From the NCBI GenBank assembly GCA_004352715.1, contig SCFE01000020.1:62001-126000 (forward strand): 64,000 nt of DNA, written 5' to 3'. Numbering within the stretch: the stretch's first letter is position 1; each line of letters starts with the position of its first letter. The notes under the pieces are model-generated. The model made no database searches. It saw only the letters and a program-made list of their open reading frames with translations, and was not told the origin of the DNA. This DNA is from Hofstenia miamia. Its lineage: Eukaryota > Xenacoelomorpha > Acoela. Below are positions 11,480-23,200 of this stretch, piece after piece. Position numbers and translations under genes: made by a program.

Positions 11480-11917
11480 GACGTTTTATCCTATTGACTT
11501 TTTTGAGTGACACCCACCGCAAAATGTAATGGTTTACTGAAAAGTCGGCTAAAGCTAAAGTGGGCTAAAAATCAATAAACCTGGAATATAAATATTTATA
11601 GATTTTGAGTTATTGAAGAATTTAAATATACGCCTACTTTTGTGTTTGTAATCTATATTAACAGCTCTATCTATCAACAGGGGCAAATTATCTATAAAAA
11701 CCCCTCCAATCAATAAAGTACATTTTGCAACACAGTTAACAAAAAATATATAAAACATATGCATGTAAGACATTTATTTAAATAGAAATATCAATTCCAC
11801 ATGTAGAAACACTATAAATTTTTTCTAAATTGCGTTGATTTATACTTTCCTGATTAAAAACTATCGCATTTTTAGTTTTTAGCCCACTTTGTATTTTAGC
11901 CCACTTTAGCTAACACC
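11480..11917 (-). repeat. Right arm of a large inverted repeat
   Basis: Ends GCTAACACC at 11,917, the mirror of 9,395. Two GTGGGCTAAAA boxes sit at each side. The pair is either a 2.5-kb non-autonomous DNA element or two inverted copies of a 0.4-kb element. Confidence 0.65.
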
Positions 11918-12345
11918 TTTCATAAGATAATTTCTGACAGCTGTAAAATCATGCATTGACAAATTTAAGTACCAAATAATTTGCATAGAGCAGACAACCC
12001 ATAATTCAAAGTGAAAATATGGAAGATATCCAATACTGAAATCAAGATTACTATTTTTAAATTTTAAAAATGGTGTAATTATCATTCTATAAAAGAAAAA
12101 TGTTGTGCCATGATGCTATGTAGATGCAAGTAGTTCTCAACATAACAGGATTGACAATCATTCATTTTTTGCAAAAAAAATTATAGGACTTCATTATCAC
12201 ATAAAAAGCCACATTGTGAAATGAGTATGCATTTCTGTAGCTGTTAATTAATGATGTGTATTACTCATTGCATTACGTCAAACAGATGTGTAGATGCAGT
12301 AGTAATCATAAAAGTAAATGCTTGCATTGTTCAAATAAATACAGT
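11918..12345. other. No gene seen; ends in assembly gap
   Basis: AT-rich; nothing recognised. Confidence 0.4.
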
Positions 12346-13345
12346 NNNNNNNNNNNNNNNNNNNNNNNNNNNNNNNNNNNNNNNNNNNNNNNNNNNNNNN
12401 NNNNNNNNNNNNNNNNNNNNNNNNNNNNNNNNNNNNNNNNNNNNNNNNNNNNNNNNNNNNNNNNNNNNNNNNNNNNNNNNNNNNNNNNNNNNNNNNNNNN
12501 NNNNNNNNNNNNNNNNNNNNNNNNNNNNNNNNNNNNNNNNNNNNNNNNNNNNNNNNNNNNNNNNNNNNNNNNNNNNNNNNNNNNNNNNNNNNNNNNNNNN
12601 NNNNNNNNNNNNNNNNNNNNNNNNNNNNNNNNNNNNNNNNNNNNNNNNNNNNNNNNNNNNNNNNNNNNNNNNNNNNNNNNNNNNNNNNNNNNNNNNNNNN
12701 NNNNNNNNNNNNNNNNNNNNNNNNNNNNNNNNNNNNNNNNNNNNNNNNNNNNNNNNNNNNNNNNNNNNNNNNNNNNNNNNNNNNNNNNNNNNNNNNNNNN
12801 NNNNNNNNNNNNNNNNNNNNNNNNNNNNNNNNNNNNNNNNNNNNNNNNNNNNNNNNNNNNNNNNNNNNNNNNNNNNNNNNNNNNNNNNNNNNNNNNNNNN
12901 NNNNNNNNNNNNNNNNNNNNNNNNNNNNNNNNNNNNNNNNNNNNNNNNNNNNNNNNNNNNNNNNNNNNNNNNNNNNNNNNNNNNNNNNNNNNNNNNNNNN
13001 NNNNNNNNNNNNNNNNNNNNNNNNNNNNNNNNNNNNNNNNNNNNNNNNNNNNNNNNNNNNNNNNNNNNNNNNNNNNNNNNNNNNNNNNNNNNNNNNNNNN
13101 NNNNNNNNNNNNNNNNNNNNNNNNNNNNNNNNNNNNNNNNNNNNNNNNNNNNNNNNNNNNNNNNNNNNNNNNNNNNNNNNNNNNNNNNNNNNNNNNNNNN
13201 NNNNNNNNNNNNNNNNNNNNNNNNNNNNNNNNNNNNNNNNNNNNNNNNNNNNNNNNNNNNNNNNNNNNNNNNNNNNNNNNNNNNNNNNNNNNNNNNNNNN
13301 NNNNNNNNNNNNNNNNNNNNNNNNNNNNNNNNNNNNNNNNNNNNN
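12346..13345. other. Assembly gap (1,000 N)
   Basis: Exactly 1,000 N; a conventional gap of unknown size is possible. Confidence 0.95.
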
Positions 13346-13997
13346 AAAAAAAAAGTGGGATCTCCTTTCCGCGGCTTCTACTACTGAAGTTCAATTATAC
13401 ATTGCAATCTTGCTGCTTACTGGTTATTTAACTCCAAAAAAGATTGATATGTTATGGGAGTGCTCATCATCATATCCACATCATGACATGGATGACCAAA
13501 ATACCTGGATTAATTACCAAACCAAGGGTGGATCTTTTAATTCAAAGCAATTTTCAACGTTCTATTGTTCAAATATTTTTAACTAGAGGAACAGCTAGTC
13601 ATGAAAAAGCAAAAGGAATAAATATTCATGGTAATGTGGATTGTTGAGTACAATATGATATCTGCCATGATGGCGTTGATCATAATAGAATACAAGGAAA
13701 TCAGTGTGAGATGTGCATTTTTATTGCAAGAACCTGAGAGCATTGCTCAAATTTGCAATATTGGCTTACATATAAATTGCTTTTATGCATTTCATAACTT
13801 TTAATAAAATAATTTTTTTAGTATTTTCTTAACTAAGGAGCCGACGTCACCTGTAGGTGACGGGGCACAAATATTTTCAATAATTATTGTGCAATAAAAT
13901 TTCACTATGTAGTTTCAAAATCAAACAATTTGAACTGAATATGAGAAAAAAATTAGAAATTGGCCAAAGTGTTTACCTATGGCATTTGATGAGTTAA
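13346..13997. other. No gene seen
   Basis: A 67-codon open frame at 13,444-13,647 (+) resembles nothing I know. A short perfect hairpin, CGTCACC-TGTA-GGTGACG, lies at 13,844-13,861. Confidence 0.35.
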
Positions 13998-14225
13998 CCT
14001 TCAACAGGCCAGCGTCATTTTTAAAGGACAAACCGTTTTTCCACATTTGCAAAAAATTTTCTCCAAACCTATTTTCAAAATTTGAAAATCTTGAGGCATG
14101 AGTAGGTCTATTGGGGAACATATGTACATTAATGGAATTTTGAAATTTCTATTAAAGCTTTTTGCTGTGGCAGAGATTGTTGAATAGATTAACAAGTTTT
14201 CTTAGAAATTTTCGAATTGATAACG
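13998..14225 (+). repeat. Truncated copy of the CCTTAAACAGCC MITE
   Basis: Matches 18,799-19,015 over about 215 bp with scattered differences: CCAGCGTCATTTTTAAAGGA, GACAAACCGTTTTTCCACAT and TGCTGTGGCAGAGATTGTTG. The right half of the element is missing. Confidence 0.8.
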
Positions 14226-14794
14226 CAATCTAGAATGCCTGCTCTTGCTTTTATGAGCACTGCATAATAAATTCAATGGCTTGCAGCAAGGTGCTTCATC
14301 TAGAGGATAATATGTTATGCACACCTTCATCTGCAGCCCTTAATTCATACAAATTATACCAAGTTACACATTTAAATTCATAATATAATATTGGCCATCA
14401 TCAGTGGACTTCTGGTGGAAAACATCCGCCGCATTTTCTGTCAACGGTGGTAATAATCAATTAGTAGATGCTATTTATGTTACTAAAAGCGATTTTGGAA
14501 GTTAATTGTGATATTATAAGCAAGAATACCTAACACATTTTGTAAAACAGCTTTTGTTAGAGTGTATATATTCCAATAGATATTTTACTTGGCATCAATT
14601 AGTGAATATGCCATTTTTCTAATATATCGAAATTGCATAAAAATGATTTATGAAATGTCTTTTTTCATTACATCTATTCTTCAAGCATTATCCATCAAAT
14701 TATAATCAAATTTTAACAATTGGAAATGATAATATATTTTCACAAGTTAATAAAACTGTTATTTTTGAATTGTTTGAGCCAATAAAACAATTTC
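14226..14794. other. No gene seen
   Basis: AT-rich 3' flank of the minus-strand gene; nothing recognised. Confidence 0.35.
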
Positions 14795-14965
14795 TTAAAA
14801 CAAATTGAATGCAATATTTATGTTCACTTCTTGGGTACAAACGAAGTCATCAAAGCCATCAGAGTTAATGTCTAGAACGGCGTGAACCGAATTAATATCA
14901 GTGCAAAACGTATATCTTCTAGTTGTTTCAGCCCAATTGAAAGTGGAAAAAGTGAAATGTATTAT
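14795..14965 (-). other. Open segment with an FG-GAP-like motif, in frame after two stops
   Basis: Continuing in the frame of the gene at 14,972-15,428 but beyond TAA codons at 14,974-14,972 and 14,968-14,966, the minus strand reads RRYTFCTDINSVHAVLDINS and then DGFDDFVCTQEVN before TAA. VLDINSDGFDDF has the D-x-N-x-D-G-x-D-D pattern of the calcium-binding FG-GAP/VCBS loop. GTAAAT at 14,967 and ACTAG before the AGA codon would make a 51-nt intron, but the first TAA would remain upstream of that donor. It may be a decayed last exon. Confidence 0.35.
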
Positions 14966-14971
14966 TTACAT

Positions 14972-15428
14972 TTAATCATTAACAGAAATATAATCAACTA
15001 TATGATCAATGTCAAAGTAGCCTCGCAAAATTAGAGGTTGATGAACAACGTTCCTTATCTTAATTCTGGAGAAGTCAACTGAAATGTACATCAGTACATT
15101 TTCTAACATTTTAAATTGGAAACGCGCATAAGCAAGATTTATCTTACACAGTAATTCTGAATGTTGGTTTAGGTAAAGTGATTCGCAAAATATTGGTTGT
15201 GAATATTTAGAACTGCTGTCATATGGAAACTCAACAATCAAAGAGTATTTTGGAGCAGCAACGCATTGTGAAAGTTCCAACAAAATTCTTATTAACACTA
15301 GTGAAGAAGCGTCCATGACTGAATAAAATCGAAAAAACTCATTCTGGTTTTTTTGAGGAATCGTTTCATTTGCATGTCCACAAATGTATAGTACTGGCAG
15401 TTGATCACAATTTTCATGAACATGCACA
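14972..15428 (-). CDS. Exon 3 (or frame-shifted continuation) of the secreted-protein gene
   Basis: The open frame could start further upstream (to 15,490) if the shift is an indel. It contains CESLYLNQHSELLCKI, a Cys pair resembling those of beta-sandwich adhesion domains, and ends YISVND-stop. Confidence 0.5.
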
Positions 15429-16606
15429 CTATGTAAGTCTACAGTAACATTTGTTAGAGATAATGTTAAGGTTTTTTTTAAAGAAATCAATGTTGTTATT
15501 TAGTTTTGTAAACTGGATCATAGAAGTTTCCCAAAAACAAAACAACATTTCTTTGAATACGTAGGCTTTATAAACACATGCTGGTCGGCTTAAAACCGTT
15601 TCATTTATTAATTCAACTATAAACTCATTGTGTTCAAGGGCACCGCCAACTAAGAAAATTTTTTTCAGAGATTCTGAGTAGCAGTCCTTATCAAGATATG
15701 AGAACCAGTTTAAGAAAAGCAATAAGTCGCAATTGTTTGAGTCTATCAATGTTATATCTTTAGTAGCCATAAGCAGTTTGTTCAAAAACGATTGCTGTAA
15801 TAAATATTCAGTTGCCTCGAAAGGGCGTACTTCTTTTCCATTTTCTGGACCAACATCACATATAATGCTGTGATTAAATGCAACAGGGAATATACCTGGC
15901 AGCGAAATGTTGTTTGGCATTTCTACATAAAACTCTTTATACGTGTTGAAAGGAACCTTAAGTAATTTGGTAGTAAATGCTGTTCGAACCAGTAAAGAAT
16001 AGTTGAAATACTGCCTCGGTGATGTAAAACTTAGCTTGTTTTCATGCTTTGTAACTCTATCTATGTTTAGTGCATTTTCGTTCGTAACACAAATTGTAAC
16101 ATTGTCTTCTTCACTGTCTATATACTGCGTCGCACTAACTGAAATATAGAACGATTGTCGACTATCAGAATTCAAAGAAATATCCACGAAATGTTCAAGT
16201 AAAGGCTTTCCAATAATTGGATAATCAATGCTGTAACCTTCTTCAGATGCATCTTTTTCTCCTGCAACAGTAATGCCATATTCAAATAAAACCTTGGAAA
16301 TAGCTGGGCGAATGAAGCTGATCCTATATGTTGAATAATCTGATTCTTGCAATTGCTTTTATTGCAAAACCGATTTTTTCCAACAATTACGTCATGTTGG
16401 CTTTCCACAATTTTTTTATAAAATCTCTTATGCGATTCAAATTCGCAAAGAATAGTTTCTGAAATCAGGCTGGTTGAATCACTGACGCAATCACCATAGC
16501 TTCGAAATCTCACCCCATTTTCCAATTTTGATCTTGTATACTTATTGCTTTCACTTGAGCTGGTGAAATTCATTAGGAAACTACAGAATATTACTGAAAA
16601 TATCAT
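14972..16606 (-). CDS. Secreted or membrane multi-domain protein, function unknown
   Basis: It begins MIFSVIFCSFLMNFTSSSES, a typical signal peptide. Exon 1 is 16,606-16,371. A 47-nt intron (16,370-16,324, CG|GTTTTG...CATATAG|GATC) restores the frame and gives VGKNRISFIRPAISKVLFEY. Exon 2 continues to about 15,514. A second frame change follows, explained either by an 85-nt GT...AG intron (15,513-15,429) or by one extra A in an A8 run near 15,474-15,481; I cannot decide. The last part ends TAA at 14,972. The chain is rich in Cys and N-x-S/T sites. It carries two modules, RISFIRPAISKVLFEYGITV and KLSFTSPRQYFNYSLLVRTA, that resemble modules of the large gene at 31-64 kb. ILRGYFDIDHIVDYISV looks like a degenerate FG-GAP loop. 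It could be an integrin-alpha-like or FG-GAP adhesion protein; this is inference. A decaying paralogue is possible. Confidence 0.55.
15514..16323 (-). CDS. Exon 2 of the secreted-protein gene
   Basis: 270 codons of uninterrupted frame; glycosylation sites at EEDNVTICV, PNNISLPG, AFNHSIICD and INETVL. Confidence 0.6.
16371..16606 (-). CDS. Exon 1 of the secreted-protein gene
   Basis: 78 codons plus 2 nt; signal peptide followed by a Cys-containing region (YGDCVSDS, ILCEFESHKRFYKK). Confidence 0.55.
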
Positions 16607-16922
16607 ACCGACCTTTTATTGTATATTTCTTTATGTACGGCAGATGCATTATTGCGTTAATATATAATTCGCCTATCGATATAATTGAAACAAAAATTGT
16701 TTAATTTTGCATCAATGATTTTTTAGAAGACGTCAGTTCAAACATTGAATATTCTATAAATGTCTATTGCGAAAACGATGTGCTCAATTTCTAAATGTAA
16801 AATTGAATTAATACTTCTAAGGCTACAATCCGACGTTTGACATGCACCATTTAGTTAATGAACACATTTTGTTCTTATAAATTGCATTCAGGATAAACCT
16901 AAATCTGTGAATTAGTATTTGG

Positions 16923-18345
16923 TTAACCCTTGCTTTCCCAATGTAGCCATATGGCAACATTAAGTTCTATTCAGTATATTTTACATGAAGTAATTCTTTT
17001 CAAAAAATTGGGCTGAGGGAGAGGGCCTACAACACGGGTAGAATATAATTATCGCTTGAAATTTCGCTGAAATTTTGTTTTGCGGTTGCGGGAGAAAAAA
17101 TTCAGCATCGCGTCTTTACAAGTTGAGCACATGCTGCAGTGACCGATGTTTTAATGGTATGTTTTACTCTTCTACGCATTTTTGTTGTTAATAACGTATA
17201 CTTTCAAACAAAAAAGGTGTATTTGAATAACTTCTATGTATTTCCTGTGTGCTTCGTAAAAAATCGAAGCGAAATTTTGATTATACAAACTGATGTTGCC
17301 ATACGGCAACATTGGACAAAAGTTAGTGCTGTGTTTCCACTTTTGTTAGTATGCGTGATTGAATCCTTATGTTGATATATACCTTTTTATGCTTTTTTCA
17401 GAGAATATAATGGATGCAACTGAATCTTTAGATTTGATTTTAATCCCTGGAAATTCATCTGCGTTTGAAGACTCTGATGCTTCTGATGAGCTGGATATTT
17501 CTCAACATAACAATGATGACTTATACATTCCTGCAAGTGATATGGTTGAGGTTCATGAAGCCATTTCTGATGATGATGACAGTGATGATGATGTTCCACT
17601 GAGTGAATTGGCTGAAGCAGAAGAAGGAAGCTGTTCTAGCTGAAAAAAGCTAAAAATGGAACAAGAGCATGCGAAGAAATACCAGTGGAAGAAATCACAT
17701 GTAACTGCTCCCGAAAGTTCATTCGAAGGGAATTTTTCTGACGAGGTGTATTCACCGTTAACATATTTTAAACATTTTATTGATGATGATTGCATCAAAC
17801 ATTGCACAAAACAAACAAATATATATGCAATGCAGAAAGATGATAGAGTGTGCAATCACCACTGATAAAATGGAAAGATTTTTCAGCATTCTGCTGTACA
17901 TGGGTCTATTCGCATGTCCATCATATCGGATGAACTTGGAGAATAACTCGCGCTTTAATCCAGTAGCTGATACTTTGCCCAGAAACCGCTTCAAAACAAT
18001 TCTACGATACTTGCATTTTAATGGCAATAATGAAATGCCAGCTAGACTAACACCTAACTATGATCCGTTGCTCAAAATAAGACCACTGTTGAGCAGTTTG
18101 AGGACAAACATAATCAAAACAGAGCCAGAGGAACGCCACAGCATCAATGAACAGATAATTCCCTTCCAAGGTCGTTTGCACATGAAACAGTATAATAAGA
18201 ATAAACCACATAAATGAGGATTCAAGGTCTTTACTAGAGCTGGAGTATCTGGCATGATGTATGACATTGAAATATACAATGGGAAGAACATGAAGCTAGA
18301 AGGAGATCTTGGAATCTCTGGAAATATAGTTCTTAGACTCACTAA
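16923..18345 (+). mobile_element. piggyBac-type transposon, 3' truncated
   Basis: The left end is TTAA (16,923-16,926) followed by CCCTTGCTTTCCC, the TTAA-CCCT end expected of piggyBac. Subterminal palindromes carry the same core: CATATGGCAACATT at about 16,948 and ATGTTGCCATACGGCAACAT at 17,292. The transposase frame follows. At 18,345 the element stops and sequence shared with the LINE region at 770-885 begins. No right end is present. Confidence 0.8.
17359..18345 (+). pseudogene. piggyBac transposase, frameshifted and truncated
   Basis: The N-terminal acidic leader (17,410-17,640: DSDASDELDISQHNNDD, DDDDSDDDVPLSELAEAE) is followed by a stop. The central part then reads GLFACPSYRMNLENNSRFNP, LPRNRFKTILRYLHFNGNNE, LLKIRPLLSSL and SINEQIIPFQGRLHMKQYNK. 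After a TGA comes GFKVFTRAGVSGMMYDIEIY. This is the DDE_Tnp_1_7 (piggyBac) signature. At 18,146-18,148 the codon where the family has the first catalytic Asp (x-I-D-E-Q) is AAT (Asn), so the copy would be inactive even without the stops. The remaining catalytic Asps and the Cys-rich tail are missing. Confidence 0.88.
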
Positions 18346-18475
18346 GGATTATTATTATCTGAATAAAGAATATCTTATCTCATTTATCTTATCTTTGAAA
18401 AATTATGATAAACAACCTAACCGAATTTACAAATATATAAATTGAAAAAGTAAACGTGCAAGGTGACGGTGAAGA
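18345..18475 (+). repeat. LINE-associated segment joined to the piggyBac relic
   Basis: Plus-strand match to the minus strand of 770-885, differing by a few substitutions and a small insertion (GAATATCTT). Confidence 0.7.
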
Positions 18476-18798
18476 GCACTTATTGTTAAAAGTTGCGCAC
18501 TTAATTATTTGATTTTGTAATTTCGTGTATAATTGATTTATGGTAACATTTTTGTAAATATTTCCTTCAAAGGCTCAACTTCATTTATATTCAGAAATTC
18601 GTGTGCAATGTTAAAAATGTAGGTGTTATTACTGAAACGTAAATTATAAAATGAATTTTACCCTCAATCACTATACTGCTTTTGGATAAGACTATTTAGG
18701 ATAAGGGTTACTGTAGTGACTTAGTAACAAATATAAACTTCAAATATCACATTTTGAAGAACGCAATCAGGAGAGGTGAACATAGAAATTTACCTTAT
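18476..18798. other. No gene seen
   Basis: AT-rich, nothing recognised. Confidence 0.4.
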
Positions 18799-19188
18799 CC
18801 TTAAACAGCCCAGCGTCATTTTTAAAGGACAAACCGTTTTTCCACATTTACAAAGAATTTTCTACAAGCCTATTTCCAAATTTTAAAATCTTTGGGCATG
18901 GGTAGGCCTTTTGGGGAATATACATTAATGGAATTTTGAAAATTTCTATTAAAGCTTTTTGCTGTGGCAGAGATTGTTGAATAGATTAACAAGTTTTCTT
19001 AGAAATTTTCGAATTTTTGAAACATTTAAATTCTCTCCATACCTAGTGTTAATGTATTTAGAAGGCTTTGAGCTCCTGGAGGCAACAAATAACTTTGATT
19101 GTGCAGGCTGTGCGCAAAGTCAGAGATCGCGTTTAAAATTTTTTAAAGGATCATGAACATTTTTCAAAAATTCAGAGGCTGTTTAAGG
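18799..19188. mobile_element. 390-bp MITE with CCTTAAACAGCC terminal repeats
   Basis: Starts CCTTAAACAGCC (18,799) and ends GGCTGTTTAAGG (19,188), a perfect 12-bp inverted repeat. Truncated relatives lie at 13,998-14,225 (left half), 47,110-47,222 (right end) and possibly at 22,632-22,750. It does not encode a transposase. Confidence 0.7.
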
Positions 19189-19874
19189 CTAAACTGCCCA
19201 TGTTCTTCATAAATGACAAACTTTTCCTCATTTCCATGTAATTTTGTCCAAATCAATTATGAAATTTGGAAATCCTGAAATATAAACACAACTATTAGTG
19301 AACGTAATATTGCAAATTCATATTATTATTGAACCTGGCTTGTACGATGTTAGAGACAAAAGCAATTTTGTAATCAATTCTCTTGAGTTGTATCTATTGC
19401 TGAAATTGAAACATCTTGGATTTAGCCAATATGAACTACAAACACTACTATGAATTAGTTATGCCCTCGCTAACATTGTTGTTCAGTTTGGGGAGGTTCC
19501 TCAAAATCCCTTTTGCTGCTCTTAGATAAAGTTCAGATAAAAGCTTTTTGCCTTAAAATTATATCAAATTATAGCCCTATTGAAAAAATCATATCCAAAG
19601 TCGATAATAGGCTTCTTCAGCAGATACTGACTTCTGAGAAATTTGTCTTAGCATATACAACGTTTAATTTAATTACGTGTAATTAATGTAAACGACAAAA
19701 GTTTTTGACCGGGATTTGTTCTGTTTCAAAAAATGTCCTGTTTTAGTCCTGTCTTATTAGGCAGGATGAACTGTGGAAGAGTAGTCCCTCTAAACGTAAG
19801 ATACGTTGGAAATGGAGTTGACGTCGTTACTTCTAGTGGCGTGGCATAGGAAATTCGAAAAATTCCCTTTCAAA
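19189..19874. other. No gene seen
   Basis: Nothing recognised. Confidence 0.35.
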
Positions 19875-20285
19875 GTAATTGACTAAAAAATCGCATTGAG
19901 AAATGATTAAATTTATGACTGTTCTTGTATATTTCATCTTAATTGTTAAGAAAAAATGTGTATTACTTGGAAAATTGTTTAATAAGGATCGCGAAAAAGC
20001 TGTTCTTGTAAATTTCATCTAAAATTTAAAGAGAAAATGCGTATTGCTTGGAGAAATGATTGAATTTAAGATCGCCATAAAGTTGTTCTTATAAATTTTT
20101 TTAATTGTAAAAAAATATGTATTGCTTGGAGAATTGTTTGATTCTAGGATAGCCATATAAAGTTATTCTTGTAATTTTTTTCATAATTAGTAAGTAAAAA
20201 ATGTATATTTTTAAACAAATTTGAATTTTGTATCGAAAAACTTGTTCTTGTATGTCTTATTACTTGTTAAGAAAATATATCCTTG
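19875..20285 (+). repeat. Diverged minisatellite, about 85-bp unit, roughly five copies
   Basis: Successive units contain GTATTGCTTGGAGAATTGTTT, then a GAT(C/A)GCCATAAAG element, then TTGTTCTTGTAAATTT and an A-rich spacer. Units begin near 19,878, 19,955, 20,038, 20,118 and 20,203. Confidence 0.65.
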
Positions 20286-23200
20286 AATATTTTGTGTTCA
20301 TTTGAATATAATATTAATAAAACAAGTCAATCAAGAATATAGACCTATTTACACAAAAATATTTACCATTTAAGGCATTTGTATTAAACAATATATTAGC
20401 TAGAATAAACTAGCTTATAGATAAAAAATAATTAAAAATTAATCATTAAAATATAATTTAATTGTAATAATTATAAGTAAAATTAAATATAATTTCTAAA
20501 TAATAAACTATAGAAATTATAAAGTAAACACATTTAAACTCTAGTTCAAATGCCTTTACATTTAATAAAAAATCAGAGACATTTATTGCAATAAATAAAA
20601 CAAAAATTACTTAAGTACTATAAATCTCTATTTCTGTGAAGTAATGCAAGGAATCCTTGTAGTTAGTTCCGCAAATACATTCAATTTGCCACAATAAAAT
20701 CCCATGAATTTAATTAGCAGTAGTATTCAATATATAACAGAACAATAGAATGCTCTACAACACAATGTCCAGCAATCTTAACGCATATTTAATTCAATGC
20801 AACTAGTGTTACAATAAATATTGGTAAATAAAACTAGTCAATATTTCCATATTAGAGACTTTTGTTCACTGCTCACATTCACCAGGAATTGTTCACTATA
20901 AAAATTTTTAAACGCTTGTACACTGATTTTCTATATAAAGATTTCCGATTTTCAATATAGAATGTATATTTCTTTGACAAATATATGAATTGCAAATATT
21001 TATAAAGTTCTTTTGTATTTCAATATTTCGGATTTTCAATATAAAATGTATATTTCTTTGATAAGTGTAAAATTTACGGACATTTGTACAGAGTCTATCA
21101 AGATTCCCTAAATATTATTCCCCATAGCGAAATTAATAGCTAGGTTTTTCTACAAAGCTGGATTATGAATCTAATGAAAACGGAGTCAGTATATATATAT
21201 AATCTTTATCAAGCACATTTGGATGTACTAAAAAATATTGATGTTTTAAAATTTTTTTGTTTGTTCATTAAATTTGATTTGATTTCTTTTTGATGCATAA
21301 TGATTCTGCAATTAATGGATAATTAGTTTTTAGTAATATTTCAAAATTTTCTTTCTTATTTCGATGTTGATGTTAGTGAATTTCTGAGTTTAAATGTCCT
21401 GATAGATGTTAATGAATTGATGAATGGAAGTTTCCAGTATACTTGCTTTAAATTTTCTTCTTTATCTGATTTATCTTGGTTGTTATTTATGTTCCTTAAT
21501 AAATTTACCTGATCTCATCTACATGTCTTTTTATTAATATTCAGAATTTTACAGATTTTTCTGAAAACTAGAGATCGCTCTCATTGTGTAATGAAAATTC
21601 CTACGAACTGTAAAGAAAAGTATAATTAATTTGTTTGAAGCGCGTAAACACCATGCGAAGCCTTGACTTCATTAATTATTTAATTTGTTTAAAGGTTTAT
21701 GGCCAACAGGTGGTTAATGCAAACTTCATTCCTTCAAAATGGCTTTTTCATGTGCGATGTTTTTGGGTATGTGTTTAACAATTTATTAAATTCTACATAC
21801 AATAGGATATGTGTATCCTAGGCTTAAGTTGACTACACTGATAATTCAAATCAATGGTAATGATGAATTTTAGGCTTTAAAATAACGATCAAACAATATT
21901 TATCAATAGAGAATTTAACTTATGGAATTAATGGTTTTAGTCTTTTAGGCATATGATTTATTTAACCATCTATAATTGACTACATCATCAAATTACAGAT
22001 ATTTAGCACATTACTAACTACAGAATTTCAAAGTCAAACAATTTTCAAAATCTATGTAAAAAATATATTACGAATTTTTTCAAATGAAAAAATATAAAAC
22101 TCAATTTCGCCATTATGTGTATGTTATTCGAGTCATTTATCCATAACTAATTTAAATTCGACTAAAAATGTAGTAACACGTGCTAAGGTGTTATAGATTG
22201 ATTGAATATGCAAGTTAAATTTGCTGCAAAAAGATCTAGAATAAACAATCAGTGAATGTTCTTATCTAGACTATGAAGTTGGATTTTTCTACAATGTTAT
22301 TGTAAACTTTCAAAAAACGTTAAAATATTTTGAATTAATAGTCTTAAGATATTGAACTTAAATAATTTTAAAAATGTATGTACACAACTCTTGAATGATT
22401 TCCATCACGCATTTTATACAACTTGTTTTTTACAACACTACCAAGAAAGCATATTTCTAAAAAGTTTACGTTAATTAAATCTGAATTTGTTTCTGTATTT
22501 CAATATTTTGAACAAAACTAAATTTTGGTAATGAACAAAATACAGAAATTCGAAATTATCTCTTATTGTGTAAAATTGAAGGCAGTACAATTAATTCCCT
22601 TCCTTTGGAACAAAAAAATTAAATAAATTACTTATCCTTAAACTACTGATGTCACCTTTTCAAACAACTTCCTCTAAATTATTATGAATTTGGAATCTAT
22701 GGGCTACTAACACATTAATTGGCAAATCTTCTCCTAAGTAAAGCAGGGCTTCAAAATCTCTCCAGGCCTAATTTTCAGATAATCAGGAGATCTAAACCCC
22801 ATGTAACAACAACTAACTTTAAGTGTGTCTATTTATGTAGATAGATCTTTCAAGACCATATGAGGCACTCTGTGTATTAACTCAGATGTCATTCCGTCGA
22901 ATATCTGCGAAGGAAGAGAAAAGCATCTCTTTGCTATCATTTAGTTCAAGGTGCAAGCAGTGATTGTAAAAATATTCCGCCAACTGATCCCTTATAATGA
23001 TGACACATTAAGTTTATGCACTCATTTCGTAATTCCATGTGCAAAAAATAAACAATATGCAACTGCACTAAATATTATAAATCAACCTGTTAGCGATGAA
23101 ACTTGAACATAACTAAATTCTATAATACAAACAAATATCATTGCATGAGCGGGCCCAACACCATAGATGTTTCAATATTTCTTAACAGGCTTAGACAAAA

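Noticed and set aside
12251-13431. Long open frames of 360-390 codons
   Set aside because: They consist almost entirely of N from the assembly gap.
15470-15485. A-AAA-AAC slippery heptamer suggesting -1 programmed frameshifting
   Set aside because: The needed shift is +1; the -1 frame stops within two codons.
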